Positions 16,668-24,456 of a DNA stretch of 32,282 nt are shown here, one piece after another. The DNA lies in NCBI GenBank assembly GCA_937125035.1, contig CAKZLG010000282.1, positions 1-32,282 on the forward strand, given 5' to 3'. How positions within the stretch are numbered: position 1 is the stretch's first letter; the number at the start of each line of letters is the position of its first letter. A model generated the notes under the pieces. That model did no database searches. It was not told the origin of the DNA and saw only the letters and a list, made by a program, of their open reading frames with translations. The DNA comes from an uncultured Maribacter sp. GTDB lineage: Bacteria; Bacteroidota; Bacteroidia; Flavobacteriales; Flavobacteriaceae. The position numbers were made by a program, and so were the translations under genes.

Positions 16668-17459
16668 TTACTTTTTTTGAAGGCGCTTAAAAAAAGGATT
16701 ACTTTGTCTATAGGTGTAACCTTGCCAAAGGATGTAGGCAAGCAGCACAGCGGCGCCCACCAAGGCCGTGAGGGCAATCCCTTGGAAAGTGTTCCAGTGC
16801 CTTATGCAAATGGCCACCAAGGCCCAAACGCCCACAGTGGCAAACTCGCGCATATGCCGGGTCTTTACCATGAAAAGATTGAGTGCGGTGGCGATGCCAA
16901 TCATGATGATGGTCCAGCTGGTTTCGGACAACGGGGCGCCATTCCACCCCAGTTTGGTAAGATAAGCGGATACATTGGCGATGGTGGCCACGGCAATCCA
17001 TCCGCTGTACAAGCATATGGGCCACCAGACAAAGGCAATGGTGGCCCTAGGGGCGTCCCATAATTCCATATGGGTGTTCAAAATGATCTTGATCAGGGCA
17101 AATAGGATGCCCAGCATGATCACAACGGACAAGCCCGTTTGATCATAGACAAACGCGATGACCCAAGCACTGTTCAGAACATTGGCCAAGCAGAACCAAT
17201 ATCCAATTTGACGAATAAAATCGGCCGATCGGTCACTGAAAAAAGCCCGTTGTACCTGAAAAATGGCAAAAGCCAACAGTCCCAAAAAAATAAGCCCCCA
17301 AATGGCAAAGGCATAGCTGGCTGGGGTAAAGAGATTGTCATAGCGCTGGCTGACTTCCCCAATGGTAGTATTGTTCAACCGTAGGGCCTGGGAGATATAA
17401 TTCACACCAATGACCAAAAGGACGGAAAAAAAGTTGAGAAGGGCCAGAAACTTTTGCAT
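16668..17459 (-). CDS. TspO/MBR-related tryptophan-rich membrane protein
   Basis: I choose the ATG at 17457-17459 (263 residues) over a TTG at 17510, because it directly begins the first membrane helix (MQKFLALLNFFSVLLVIG). The motif FTPASYAFAIWGLIFLGLLAF and later Trp-rich helices (FVWWPICLYSGWIAVATIANVSAY; GWNGAPLSETSWTII) match the extended TspO-like proteins of Bacteroidota, which are longer than the classic five-helix TspO of about 160 residues. TspO proteins bind porphyrins and act in stress or light responses; ligand binding here is unproven. A perfect palindrome AAGGCCGGCCTT (16658-16669) overlaps the stop codon. Confidence 0.75.
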   Translation of the reverse strand: MQKFLALLNFFSVLLVIGVNYISQALRLNNTTIGEVSQRYDNLFTPASYAFAIWGLIFLGLLAFAIFQVQRAFFSDRSADFIRQIGYWFCLANVLNSAWVIAFVYDQTGLSVVIMLGILFALIKIILNTHMELWDAPRATIAFVWWPICLYSGWIAVATIANVSAYLTKLGWNGAPLSETSWTIIMIGIATALNLFMVKTRHMREFATVGVWALVAICIRHWNTFQGIALTALVGAAVLLAYILWQGYTYRQSNPFFKRLQKK

Positions 17460-17512
17460 GACAGTCGTTTTTGTAAAAATATGCGAAACGCAATACGAAC
17501 GCGTGCCCAAAT

Positions 17513-17544
17513 GAAAAAAAAGGGTGCCAAGTAGCGTCTTTGGC
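17513..17544 (-). terminator. Terminator of pdeM
   Basis: On the minus strand GCCAA and TTGGC form a 5-bp stem with a 9-nt loop directly after the stop codon. After ACCC comes a run of eight or more T. It separates pdeM from the TspO-like gene. Confidence 0.5.
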
Positions 17545-17546
17545 CT

Positions 17547-18203
17547 TCAGGTCTTGCGCGGGTGTACTTGAACGGGAAGTACGGTATCCCCCAAAATGGC
17601 AAAGACCTCACATTCTTTGGTGACCGCCACCGTATGGGAGCCTGTGAATTCGCCCATGGCCGGCAAGATCAGTTGTACGGATGATTTGTAAAAGCAGCGC
17701 AGCCTTACGGACTGCCTACCGAGCCCCGTAAGGCGTATAGCCGGGTGTATGTGTCCTGAAAAATTGAACCAACCCGCCCGTTCCTCCGGGTGGTGGGTCA
17801 TGAAAAAACCCTTGTATGAAAGTTCTGGGGTAACGGCAATGCCCAAGGCCTCATATTTCAAGGGCGATATGATATCATGGTTGCCCACCACCAAAGTGAT
17901 CTTCAGTGTTTTTTGGGCCACCCATGCTTCAAAGAGATCCCACTCCTTATTTACGGAAGAGTGGAACAGGTCTCCCATAAAGACCAGATGGGCCGGTTTA
18001 AAGTGGGCAATGGCCTGATCCATGGTCTCGAAATTTTTTAGGATGGCCTGTTGGGGCACAGCGGCCCCGAACTTCCTAAAATGGGATATTTTGCCCAAAT
18101 GAACATCGCTCAACATCAAAAGGGAGCGGTCCTCCCAAAATAGCGCCCCGGTAGGATGCATGTGAAAACACTGGTCCTGTATGTTCAGCGAAAGGGTATC
18201 CAT
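17547..18203 (-). CDS. pdeM: Ligase-associated DNA damage response endonuclease PdeM
   Basis: This 218-residue calcineurin-like metallophosphoesterase has all the metal-binding motifs: D33-V-H35-L-G-K, G77-D78-L-F-H, G107-N108-H109-D110, H137-H138 and S-G150-H151-I-H153. Homologues encoded with Lhr-Core helicase, ligase and exonuclease genes are Mn-dependent DNA phosphodiesterases/endonucleases (work on the Pseudomonas putida set). Its likely role is cleaning or nicking damaged DNA together with the helicase-ligase-exonuclease operon at 20275-25529. Here it is separated from that operon by two opposite-strand sugar genes. An exact -7 box, TACCTTTGC, ends five bases before the ATG. Confidence 0.92.
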   Translation of the reverse strand: MDTLSLNIQDQCFHMHPTGALFWEDRSLLMLSDVHLGKISHFRKFGAAVPQQAILKNFETMDQAIAHFKPAHLVFMGDLFHSSVNKEWDLFEAWVAQKTLKITLVVGNHDIISPLKYEALGIAVTPELSYKGFFMTHHPEERAGWFNFSGHIHPAIRLTGLGRQSVRLRCFYKSSVQLILPAMGEFTGSHTVAVTKECEVFAILGDTVLPVQVHPRKT

Positions 18204-18207
18204 AAGG

Positions 18208-18216
18208 GCAAAGGTA
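18208..18216 (-). promoter_or_regulatory. -7 element of pdeM, start-codon proximal
   Basis: TACCTTTGC on the minus strand matches the consensus -7 box, but no TTG is found at the expected distance. Transcription starting 3-6 nt downstream would fall at the ATG itself, suggesting a leaderless or nearly leaderless mRNA. Confidence 0.45.
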
Positions 18217-18227
18217 AAATTTCGCGG

Positions 18228-18257
18228 TTGTTTTTGTGAGAGTTATTTTCTACTTTG
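18228..18257 (+). promoter_or_regulatory. Promoter of the ribokinase-permease operon
   Basis: TTG at 18228-18230, a 20-nt spacer and TACTTTG at 18251-18257 resemble the Bacteroidota promoter (the -7 box is one base short of TAnnTTTG). The ATG at 18281 follows about 18 nt after the expected start site. Confidence 0.6.
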
Positions 18258-18280
18258 GAAGCAAGCAACCGCAACCTTTT

Positions 18281-19180
18281 ATGAAACGTCTGTATGTCAT
18301 TGGGAGTTCCAACACGGATATGGTGGTGAAGACCCAGCGCTTTCCAGAGCCTGGGGAGACCCTTCTTGGGGGCGATTTTTTCATGTTCCCTGGCGGGAAG
18401 GGGGCCAACCAAGCCGTCGCGGCCGCGCGGGCCGGCGGAGACGTGCACTTTATCTGTGCCGTGGGCGATGATGTCTTCGGTACTAATGCGATGCATGGCT
18501 ATATCCGTGAGGGCATGGATGTTTCCCAGACTTTGATCATTCCCAAAAAAGCTTCTGGAGTGGCTTTGATCACCGTGAACGGGGATGGGGAGAATGAAAT
18601 TGTGGTGGCCTCCGGCACCAATGCCCTATTGGGGGCCGACCATGTGGAACAGGCCCTGAGAGACCATCAAGAACCGGCCATGGTGCTCACGCAATTGGAA
18701 ACACCAATGGATACCGTGGCCCATTTGGCAGGTTTGTGCCGTAGTAAAGCGTGGCCCCTGATCATAAACCCTGCCCCGGCACAGCTCCTTAACCGTGAAA
18801 TATTGGAACATCTTTTCTTGATTACCCCTAATGAGACCGAGGCACAACTATTAACGGGCATTACGGTGAATGATGAAAAAAGTGCTGCCGAGGCGGCTAG
18901 GGTGTTCATGGAAAAAGGGGTGCACCATGTCATTATCACCATGGGGTCCAAAGGATCATTTTTCAAAAGTGCCGAAGATTCTTTTTTTGTTCCTGCCCAA
19001 AAGGTCCAAGCGGTGGATACCACGGCCGCGGGAGATGTATTCAACGGGGTGCTTGCCGTATGCTTGGCAGAGGGTTTGCCTTGGAAAGACGGTATGGTAA
19101 GGGCCACGAAGGCCGCCGCCCTATCCGTGACCAAAATGGGGGCACAGGATACGGCCCCGTATAAACAAGAGTTTACCTAA
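18281..19180 (+). CDS. rbsK: Ribokinase (PfkB family)
   Basis: The ATG at 18281 gives 299 residues, the normal ribokinase length; a longer frame from GTG 18236 overlaps the promoter. Motifs: N-terminal GSSNTDMVV; the PfkB signature GGKGANQAVAAARAGG near residues 38-53; and the C-terminal DTTAAGDVFNGVLA with catalytic Asp near 252. It phosphorylates D-ribose at O5, though close paralogues take deoxyribose or other sugars. The permease gene follows after 10 bp, so sugar uptake and phosphorylation are coupled. The pair sits inside the ligase-associated repair cluster, on the opposite strand. Confidence 0.92.
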   Translation: MKRLYVIGSSNTDMVVKTQRFPEPGETLLGGDFFMFPGGKGANQAVAAARAGGDVHFICAVGDDVFGTNAMHGYIREGMDVSQTLIIPKKASGVALITVNGDGENEIVVASGTNALLGADHVEQALRDHQEPAMVLTQLETPMDTVAHLAGLCRSKAWPLIINPAPAQLLNREILEHLFLITPNETEAQLLTGITVNDEKSAAEAARVFMEKGVHHVIITMGSKGSFFKSAEDSFFVPAQKVQAVDTTAAGDVFNGVLAVCLAEGLPWKDGMVRATKAAALSVTKMGAQDTAPYKQEFT

Positions 19181-19190
19181 ATTCATTGCC

Positions 19191-20186
19191 ATGTTCATCA
19201 TAGAAACCTATGCCATAGCCGTTTTATTCTGTATCGTGACCATGCTTGCATGGGGCTCTTGGGCCAACACGCAAAAATTGGCCGCCAAAGACTGGCGTTT
19301 TGAACTGTTCTATTGGGATTATGTCTTTGGCATCGTTCTATTTGCCCTGCTCTTTGCCCTGAGTGCGGGGAGTATGGGGCAAGAGGGGCGCCCTTTTATA
19401 GAGGACCTGGCCCAAGCGGATACCGCAAGTCTTTGGTCGGCCTTCTTAGGGGGCATTCTCTTTAATCTGGCCAATATTCTATTGGTGGCCGCCATAGCCG
19501 TGGCCGGTATGTCCGTGGCCTTCCCGGTGGGGATTGGCCTTGCCTTGGTGGTAGGGGTCATTGTCAATTATCTGGATGCCCCAGTGGGGGATTCCACGCT
19601 GTTGTTCACAGGGGTGAGCCTTGTAGTGCTGGCCATTTTGCTCAATGCAAATGCGTATAGGCGCCTATCTGCCCACCAAAGCAAAGTGCCCTCCAAAGGA
19701 CTGCTGTTGGCCGTGGTGGCCGGCCTGCTCATGGGACTGTTCTACAAGTATGTGGCCAATGCCATGTTTCCTGATTTTGAGACGCCCTTGACCGGGAAGC
19801 TCAGCCCCTATACTGCTGTCTTTATTTTTGCCCTGGGCATCTTGGCCAGTAATTTCGTATTCAATACATTTCTCATGAAACGCCCATTTGAGGGTACGCC
19901 CTTGGCCTTTACGGATTACTTCAAGGGTAGCCGAAAAAGCCATGGTATGGGCATTTTGGGGGGCATCATTTGGTGCGTGGGCATGTCGTTCAGCATCTTG
20001 GCCTCAGACAAGGCAGGGCCGGCCATTTCCTATGGGCTGGGGCAGGGGGCCACCGTGGTGGCGGCCCTTTGGGGCATCTTTGTTTGGAAGGAGTTCAAGG
20101 GCGCTCCAAAAGGGGTGGGCGGTATGTTGAACGCCATGCTGCTCCTTTATATCCTTGGTCTTGGTCTGATCATAGCGGCCCGGTAG
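19191..20186 (+). CDS. Sugar or nucleoside permease of the DMT superfamily (GRP/ureide-permease type)
   Basis: This 331-residue protein has about ten membrane helices. The opening MLAWGSWANTQKL motif after the first helix, and the duplicated five-helix layout with a hydrophilic middle (YRRLSAHQSKVPSKG), match the glucose/ribose porter and ureide-permease branch of the drug/metabolite superfamily. Glycine-rich helices (AISYGLGQGATVVAALWGIFVWKEF) are typical of the second half. Immediate linkage to ribokinase points to ribose or a related pentose as substrate, by inference. A strong terminator overlaps its stop codon. Confidence 0.82.
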   Translation: MFIIETYAIAVLFCIVTMLAWGSWANTQKLAAKDWRFELFYWDYVFGIVLFALLFALSAGSMGQEGRPFIEDLAQADTASLWSAFLGGILFNLANILLVAAIAVAGMSVAFPVGIGLALVVGVIVNYLDAPVGDSTLLFTGVSLVVLAILLNANAYRRLSAHQSKVPSKGLLLAVVAGLLMGLFYKYVANAMFPDFETPLTGKLSPYTAVFIFALGILASNFVFNTFLMKRPFEGTPLAFTDYFKGSRKSHGMGILGGIIWCVGMSFSILASDKAGPAISYGLGQGATVVAALWGIFVWKEFKGAPKGVGGMLNAMLLLYILGLGLIIAAR

Positions 20187-20197
20187 GGCTGTTTTTT
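20176..20197 (+). terminator. Rho-independent terminator overlapping the permease stop codon
   Basis: CGGCCC and GGGCTG pair (6 bp with one G-U) around the loop GGTA, followed at once by TTTTTT at 20192-20197. The stop codon at 20184-20186 spans the loop and stem. It shields the convergent helicase gene from read-through. Confidence 0.7.
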
Positions 20198-20274
20198 CAG
20201 GGCGATGTATTTTCTGGTGGCCCATAAAGATGCTGCGCGTACGTATCTTGGGGGCATCAAAACCCCATGATAGC

Positions 20275-22740
20275 TTATTTCATGAGTTGCGCCGCCATTT
20301 TTTTGATGCGGTCCTCCAAGGTCTCGCTAGATAGTTTTTCACGGCTCAGCCGGTCGGTGATCAAGGGGAAGGAAAAGGGGGTAGCTTTTTTACAGGCCTT
20401 CCAAATGATTTTTTGTTCGGCAATGCGTTCTAAGGAACGTCGCAACCGAAACTCCTCCAACTGGTGCTCAAAGGTTTCCGTAAAGGCCTGTTGAAACAGC
20501 AGGTTGTCCGGTTCATAGTCCCTAAAGACCTCAAACAACAATTGGGAATTGCTTTGCAGATGCTTCATTTTTATGCCCTTGTTGGGGTAGCCCGTAAAGA
20601 CCATGCCGCTGATGATGGCAATATCCCTGAATTTTCGCCGGGCCATTTCCGTGGCATTGAGGCTTTTTTGAAGGTCGTCCAACAAATGGGCTGTTGTAAA
20701 GAGGTCATTGTCCAACACTTCCTGGATGTCCACGGGCTGGTCGGAGAGCAGTTCAAAACCATAATCGTTAAAGGCCAAGGAAAAGGAAATAGGCCCCAAA
20801 AGGCTGATGCGATAGCCCAAAAGGCTGCCCATGGCCTCGTGTACAAACCGGCCCTCAAACGGGTAAAAAATGTGGTGGTGGCCTTCACGGGTCTTGAAGG
20901 TCTCGATCAGGAATTCATTGGGCTTCGGTACCATGCTCTCCCGCCGTTGCCGTTCAAAGATATGGGCCAGGGATCGGATCTCTACGGATTGGTCCTTGGG
21001 GTCGGCATCTGAAGTGTAGAGTTCTTCCCTCAGTAATTTGGACATCTGGGCAGAGAGGGTGAGGCGGCTGCCCATCCAGCTACTTACCTTGTTCGTTTTT
21101 TTGCTGGAATTCCGTACATGCACCTGCATTTCCTTGATGCGTATGAACTCTAGGTTGCGCCCTGCGAAGGTAAAGACATCACCTCGGTTGAGCTTGGAGA
21201 TGAAGTATTCCTCAATAGTGCCGATATAACCTCCTTTTTGATAGCGCACGGTAAGGTTCACATCCCCCACAATGGTGCCGATCTGAAAGCGGTGGCGCAT
21301 GGCAACGCCCCTGTTGCTTACATGAAAACGGCCGTCTTGAGCCACCTCCACTTTTTTGTATTCATCATAAGACTGAAGGCTTTGACTGCCCAGCACCAAA
21401 AAATTGAGCAGCCATTGCCATTGCTCCTTCGTAAGGGTCTGGTAGCAAAAGGTATCCGCGATCTCCCTGTATAGGATATCCGGATAAAAACCGTCTGAAA
21501 TGGCCAGCGTGGTAAGGTACTGCAAGAGCACATCAAAGCTATTGAGGTAGGGCACACGGTCTTCCATGGCATTTTGCTTCACCGCTTGCTGCAGGGCGGA
21601 GGCCTCAATGAGCTCAATGGCATGGGTGGGCAGAAAATAAATGACACTTTCCTTGCCCGGTCTATGGCCGCTCCTGCCCGCGCGCTGTAAAAAGCGTGCC
21701 ACCCCTTTGGGCCCGCCGATCTGTACCACGGTTTCAACCGGGGCAAAATCCACCCCAAGGTCCAAGCTGGACGTACATACCACGGCCCTCAAACTCCCAT
21801 TACGTATGGCATTCTCTACCCAGACACGGGTCTCTTTATTAATGCTGCCATGGTGCATGGCAATATCCCCGGCCAGTTCCGGATGTTTTTCCAATATTTT
21901 TTGAAACCAGATTTCGCACTGGCTCCGTGTATTGGTAAACAATAACGTGGTCTTGCTGTTATTGATAATGGGGATAACGGCTTCCAGCAGATGCAGGCCC
22001 AAATGGCCCCGCCACGGAAAGGTCTCCATTTTTTTGGGGATGATGCTTTTTACGGTGATTTTTTTGTTGAGGTTGGCCTTGATCATGACCGAATTTTCCA
22101 AGGCCTGGGAATGGGGTCCCAAAAGCACATCACGGGCCTCCTCCAGATTACCAATGGTGGCCGAAATGCCCCAGATCCGAAGGTTTTTGGCAACGGTCTT
22201 TAACCGGGATAGGGCCAACTCCATCTGTACGCCGCGCTTGGTACCCAAGAGCTCATGCCATTCATCCACAACAATGGCCGTGCAGTCTTTGAAAAGCTTG
22301 TCGTAGCCCTTGGTGGCCAATAATAATTGCAAGCTTTCGGGAGTGGTGATCAGCAGGTCTGGCATCTGTTTTTTCTGTAGGGCGCGTTCCTTGGTGCTGG
22401 TATCACCAGAACGGATGCCCACGGTCATTTGGGTGCCCAGATCAGTGGCCACCCGCTCGGCAGATTGTCTTATTTCCTGCGAAAGCGCACGCAGGGGCGT
22501 GATCCAAATGGCCTTGAGCCCTTTTTTGTGCTTGTTGCCATAGTCAGGATTTTGTTTGATGTAGTTCAATACGATGGGAAACCAAAGGGCGTAGGTCTTG
22601 CCGCTACCCGTAGGTGCGTTCAAAAGCCCGTGCTTTCCTTGGAGAAAGGCCTGCCATGTTTTTTTCTGGAAGGGGAAGGGCGACCAACCTTGCCGATCGA
22701 ACCAATTTTCGGCAATGGTAAAAAGGGCTTTCGGGTTCAT
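20275..22740 (-). CDS. Ligase-associated DEXH-box DNA helicase (Lhr-Core type)
   Basis: This 821-residue superfamily 2 helicase has the typical length of the bacterial Lhr-Core (LhrC) branch. Motifs: Q-motif Phe/Gln near 24-25; Walker A APTGSGKT at 42-49; DEWH at 159-162 (a DEXH variant); SATIGNLEEAR; TSSLDLGVDF; and QRAGRSGHRPG near 352-362. The winged-helix and Lhr-specific domain follow. Homologues are 3'-to-5' ssDNA translocases encoded with ligase, exonuclease and phosphoesterase. It is the last gene of the exonuclease-ligase-helicase operon; the ligase stop TAA (22741-22743) touches its ATG with no gap, implying translational coupling. Confidence 0.95.
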   Translation of the reverse strand: MNPKALFTIAENWFDRQGWSPFPFQKKTWQAFLQGKHGLLNAPTGSGKTYALWFPIVLNYIKQNPDYGNKHKKGLKAIWITPLRALSQEIRQSAERVATDLGTQMTVGIRSGDTSTKERALQKKQMPDLLITTPESLQLLLATKGYDKLFKDCTAIVVDEWHELLGTKRGVQMELALSRLKTVAKNLRIWGISATIGNLEEARDVLLGPHSQALENSVMIKANLNKKITVKSIIPKKMETFPWRGHLGLHLLEAVIPIINNSKTTLLFTNTRSQCEIWFQKILEKHPELAGDIAMHHGSINKETRVWVENAIRNGSLRAVVCTSSLDLGVDFAPVETVVQIGGPKGVARFLQRAGRSGHRPGKESVIYFLPTHAIELIEASALQQAVKQNAMEDRVPYLNSFDVLLQYLTTLAISDGFYPDILYREIADTFCYQTLTKEQWQWLLNFLVLGSQSLQSYDEYKKVEVAQDGRFHVSNRGVAMRHRFQIGTIVGDVNLTVRYQKGGYIGTIEEYFISKLNRGDVFTFAGRNLEFIRIKEMQVHVRNSSKKTNKVSSWMGSRLTLSAQMSKLLREELYTSDADPKDQSVEIRSLAHIFERQRRESMVPKPNEFLIETFKTREGHHHIFYPFEGRFVHEAMGSLLGYRISLLGPISFSLAFNDYGFELLSDQPVDIQEVLDNDLFTTAHLLDDLQKSLNATEMARRKFRDIAIISGMVFTGYPNKGIKMKHLQSNSQLLFEVFRDYEPDNLLFQQAFTETFEHQLEEFRLRRSLERIAEQKIIWKACKKATPFSFPLITDRLSREKLSSETLEDRIKKMAAQLMK

Positions 22741-24456
22741 TTAAGATGGTATCAAAGCTTTTAAATCCTCCAAACTATTGGCTTCTTCTATTTTTTTGTC
22801 CTTTCGCCATCGCAAAATCCTTGGAAACCGCGTGGCCACGCCACTTTTATGACGTTTGGATAGGGCGATGCCCTCAAAGGCGATCTCAAAGACATGATGG
22901 GGCGTCACCGACCGTACCGGACCAAAACGCTCCAAGGTGTTTTTCTTTATCCAGGCATCCACTTTTCTAAATTCGGCATCCGTGAGTCCGGAATAGGCCT
23001 TGGCAAAGGTGACCAACTCCTTTTCCCCCGCTTCGTTTACCTCCCAAAGGGCAAAGGTATAATCCGTGAACAGATTGCTCCTTCTGCCATGGCCCCTCAT
23101 GGCGTATGTGAGTACCGCATCAATGGTCAGGGGATCCACTTTCCATTTCCACCAGTCGCCCTTTTTGCGGCCCACAAGGTAAGGGGAATCCTTTCTTTTG
23201 AGCATCAATCCTTCACTGTGCTTATCGCGGGAAAGGTCTCGCTCCTTGGCAACGGCCTCCCATGAGTCAAAGGCCATCGTTTCCGAGAGTTGCAATGGCA
23301 GGTCATTTGTGCTTTGCTTAGGGGCCATTTGGTTTTGGTGGCTCAGCGGAGGGGAAGCCACTTGATCGAACAAGGCTTCCAACAGCTTCCTGCGTTCTAG
23401 AAAGGGTTGGGTACGGATGTCCTTTCCTTGCCATTCCAAGAGGTCATAGGCTTTAAGCACCACAGGTACTGTTTCCAGAAGGTTTTTGGAGATGGTTTTT
23501 CGTCCAATCCGTTTTTGTAGCTCATTGAAGGTTCCTATTTGTCCTTGGGGATACGGAAGAATTTCCCCGTCCAGCACTGTGCCATTCGGTATTTTGCCCA
23601 AGAATTTTTCAAATTCCGGATATTTATCGGTCACCAGTTCCTCGCCCCGGCTCCATACGAAGAGCTCATTGTTTCGGAGGATGACCTGGGCACGGATACC
23701 GTCCCACTTATGTTCCACGGACCATTCATGGACATCGCCCAGACCCGTCACAGTATCCTCTAAAGCATAGGCCAGATAAAATGGGTAGGGTTTGGAGAGG
23801 AAATCACTTTCTTTTTCCTCCAATACCAAGTCTTGGAAGGTGATCGTACTGGGATCCCACTTGCCCATTAATTTATAGGCCAGCACGTCCTCATCAATGC
23901 CCGTGGCCTTTGCCAGGGCCTTGGTCATTAATTTTTGGCTTACCCCAATGCGAAATCCGCCGGTGATCAATTTGGTGAACACAAAACGCCCGTAGTAATC
24001 CAACTGCTTCCAATTGTCCTTTAGATAGGCTTTTTTGTCGGCCTCAGGCTGTTTTTTCAACCTGATCATCTCTTCCAGGAATTGGGTCAGGGATTTTTCT
24101 GTAGGTTCTTTGTGTGGCGGTATGACCAAGGCAATGGTCTCTGCCAGATCGCCCACAATATGATAGCTTTCCTCAAACAACCAAAGGGGAATGTTCGCCA
24201 GTTCTGAGGCCCATTCCCGTAAAAGGGTGGTATTGACCGGTCTTGGCGGTCTACGGTGGGAAAGGATGGCAATGGTCCAAACCTTGTCCTTATCCGTGGC
24301 CTCCTTGAAGTAATTGGCCAAGGCGTTTACCTTAATGGTGGTCTTGTTGGTGCTATCCAGCGTTTTTATGAGTTGTGCAAACCCATTCATTCCCGGTTCC
24401 CCATTGCGCATGGGGTGGATCTCATTCTCTTGGTCACGGGTTCTATTATCGCTCAT
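22741..24456 (-). CDS. ATP-dependent DNA ligase
   Basis: This 571-residue ligase has an N-terminal DNA-binding domain (TTIKVNALANYF, LITGGFRIGVSQKLMTKALAKA), the adenylation motif EHK-W-D-G with nucleophile K250, VLDGEIL, LKAYDLLEWQG, EGLMLKRKDSPYLVGRK and WWKWK, and an OB domain (YAMRGHGRRSNLFTDYTFALWE). It seals nicks using ATP and belongs to the ligase-associated repair set. The start ATG overlaps the exonuclease stop by 4 nt (24453-24456), which adds a charged N-terminal extension; MNGFAQLIK at residue 23 is where related proteins usually begin. A Pro/Gln/Ser-rich stretch at about 365-390 looks like an insertion between conserved motifs. Confidence 0.95.
   Translation of the reverse strand: MSDNRTRDQENEIHPMRNGEPGMNGFAQLIKTLDSTNKTTIKVNALANYFKEATDKDKVWTIAILSHRRPPRPVNTTLLREWASELANIPLWLFEESYHIVGDLAETIALVIPPHKEPTEKSLTQFLEEMIRLKKQPEADKKAYLKDNWKQLDYYGRFVFTKLITGGFRIGVSQKLMTKALAKATGIDEDVLAYKLMGKWDPSTITFQDLVLEEKESDFLSKPYPFYLAYALEDTVTGLGDVHEWSVEHKWDGIRAQVILRNNELFVWSRGEELVTDKYPEFEKFLGKIPNGTVLDGEILPYPQGQIGTFNELQKRIGRKTISKNLLETVPVVLKAYDLLEWQGKDIRTQPFLERRKLLEALFDQVASPPLSHQNQMAPKQSTNDLPLQLSETMAFDSWEAVAKERDLSRDKHSEGLMLKRKDSPYLVGRKKGDWWKWKVDPLTIDAVLTYAMRGHGRRSNLFTDYTFALWEVNEAGEKELVTFAKAYSGLTDAEFRKVDAWIKKNTLERFGPVRSVTPHHVFEIAFEGIALSKRHKSGVATRFPRILRWRKDKKIEEANSLEDLKALIPS

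Noticed and set aside
20199-20274. Terminator of the helicase operon in the gap between convergent genes
   Set aside because: A TGGGG/CCCCA stem and a GATGC/GCATC pairing are visible on the minus strand, but no T-run follows either, so no confident terminator is called.
20464-21012. 182-codon plus-strand open frame opposite the helicase gene
   Set aside because: It is antisense to a conserved part of the Lhr-Core helicase and shows no family signature.
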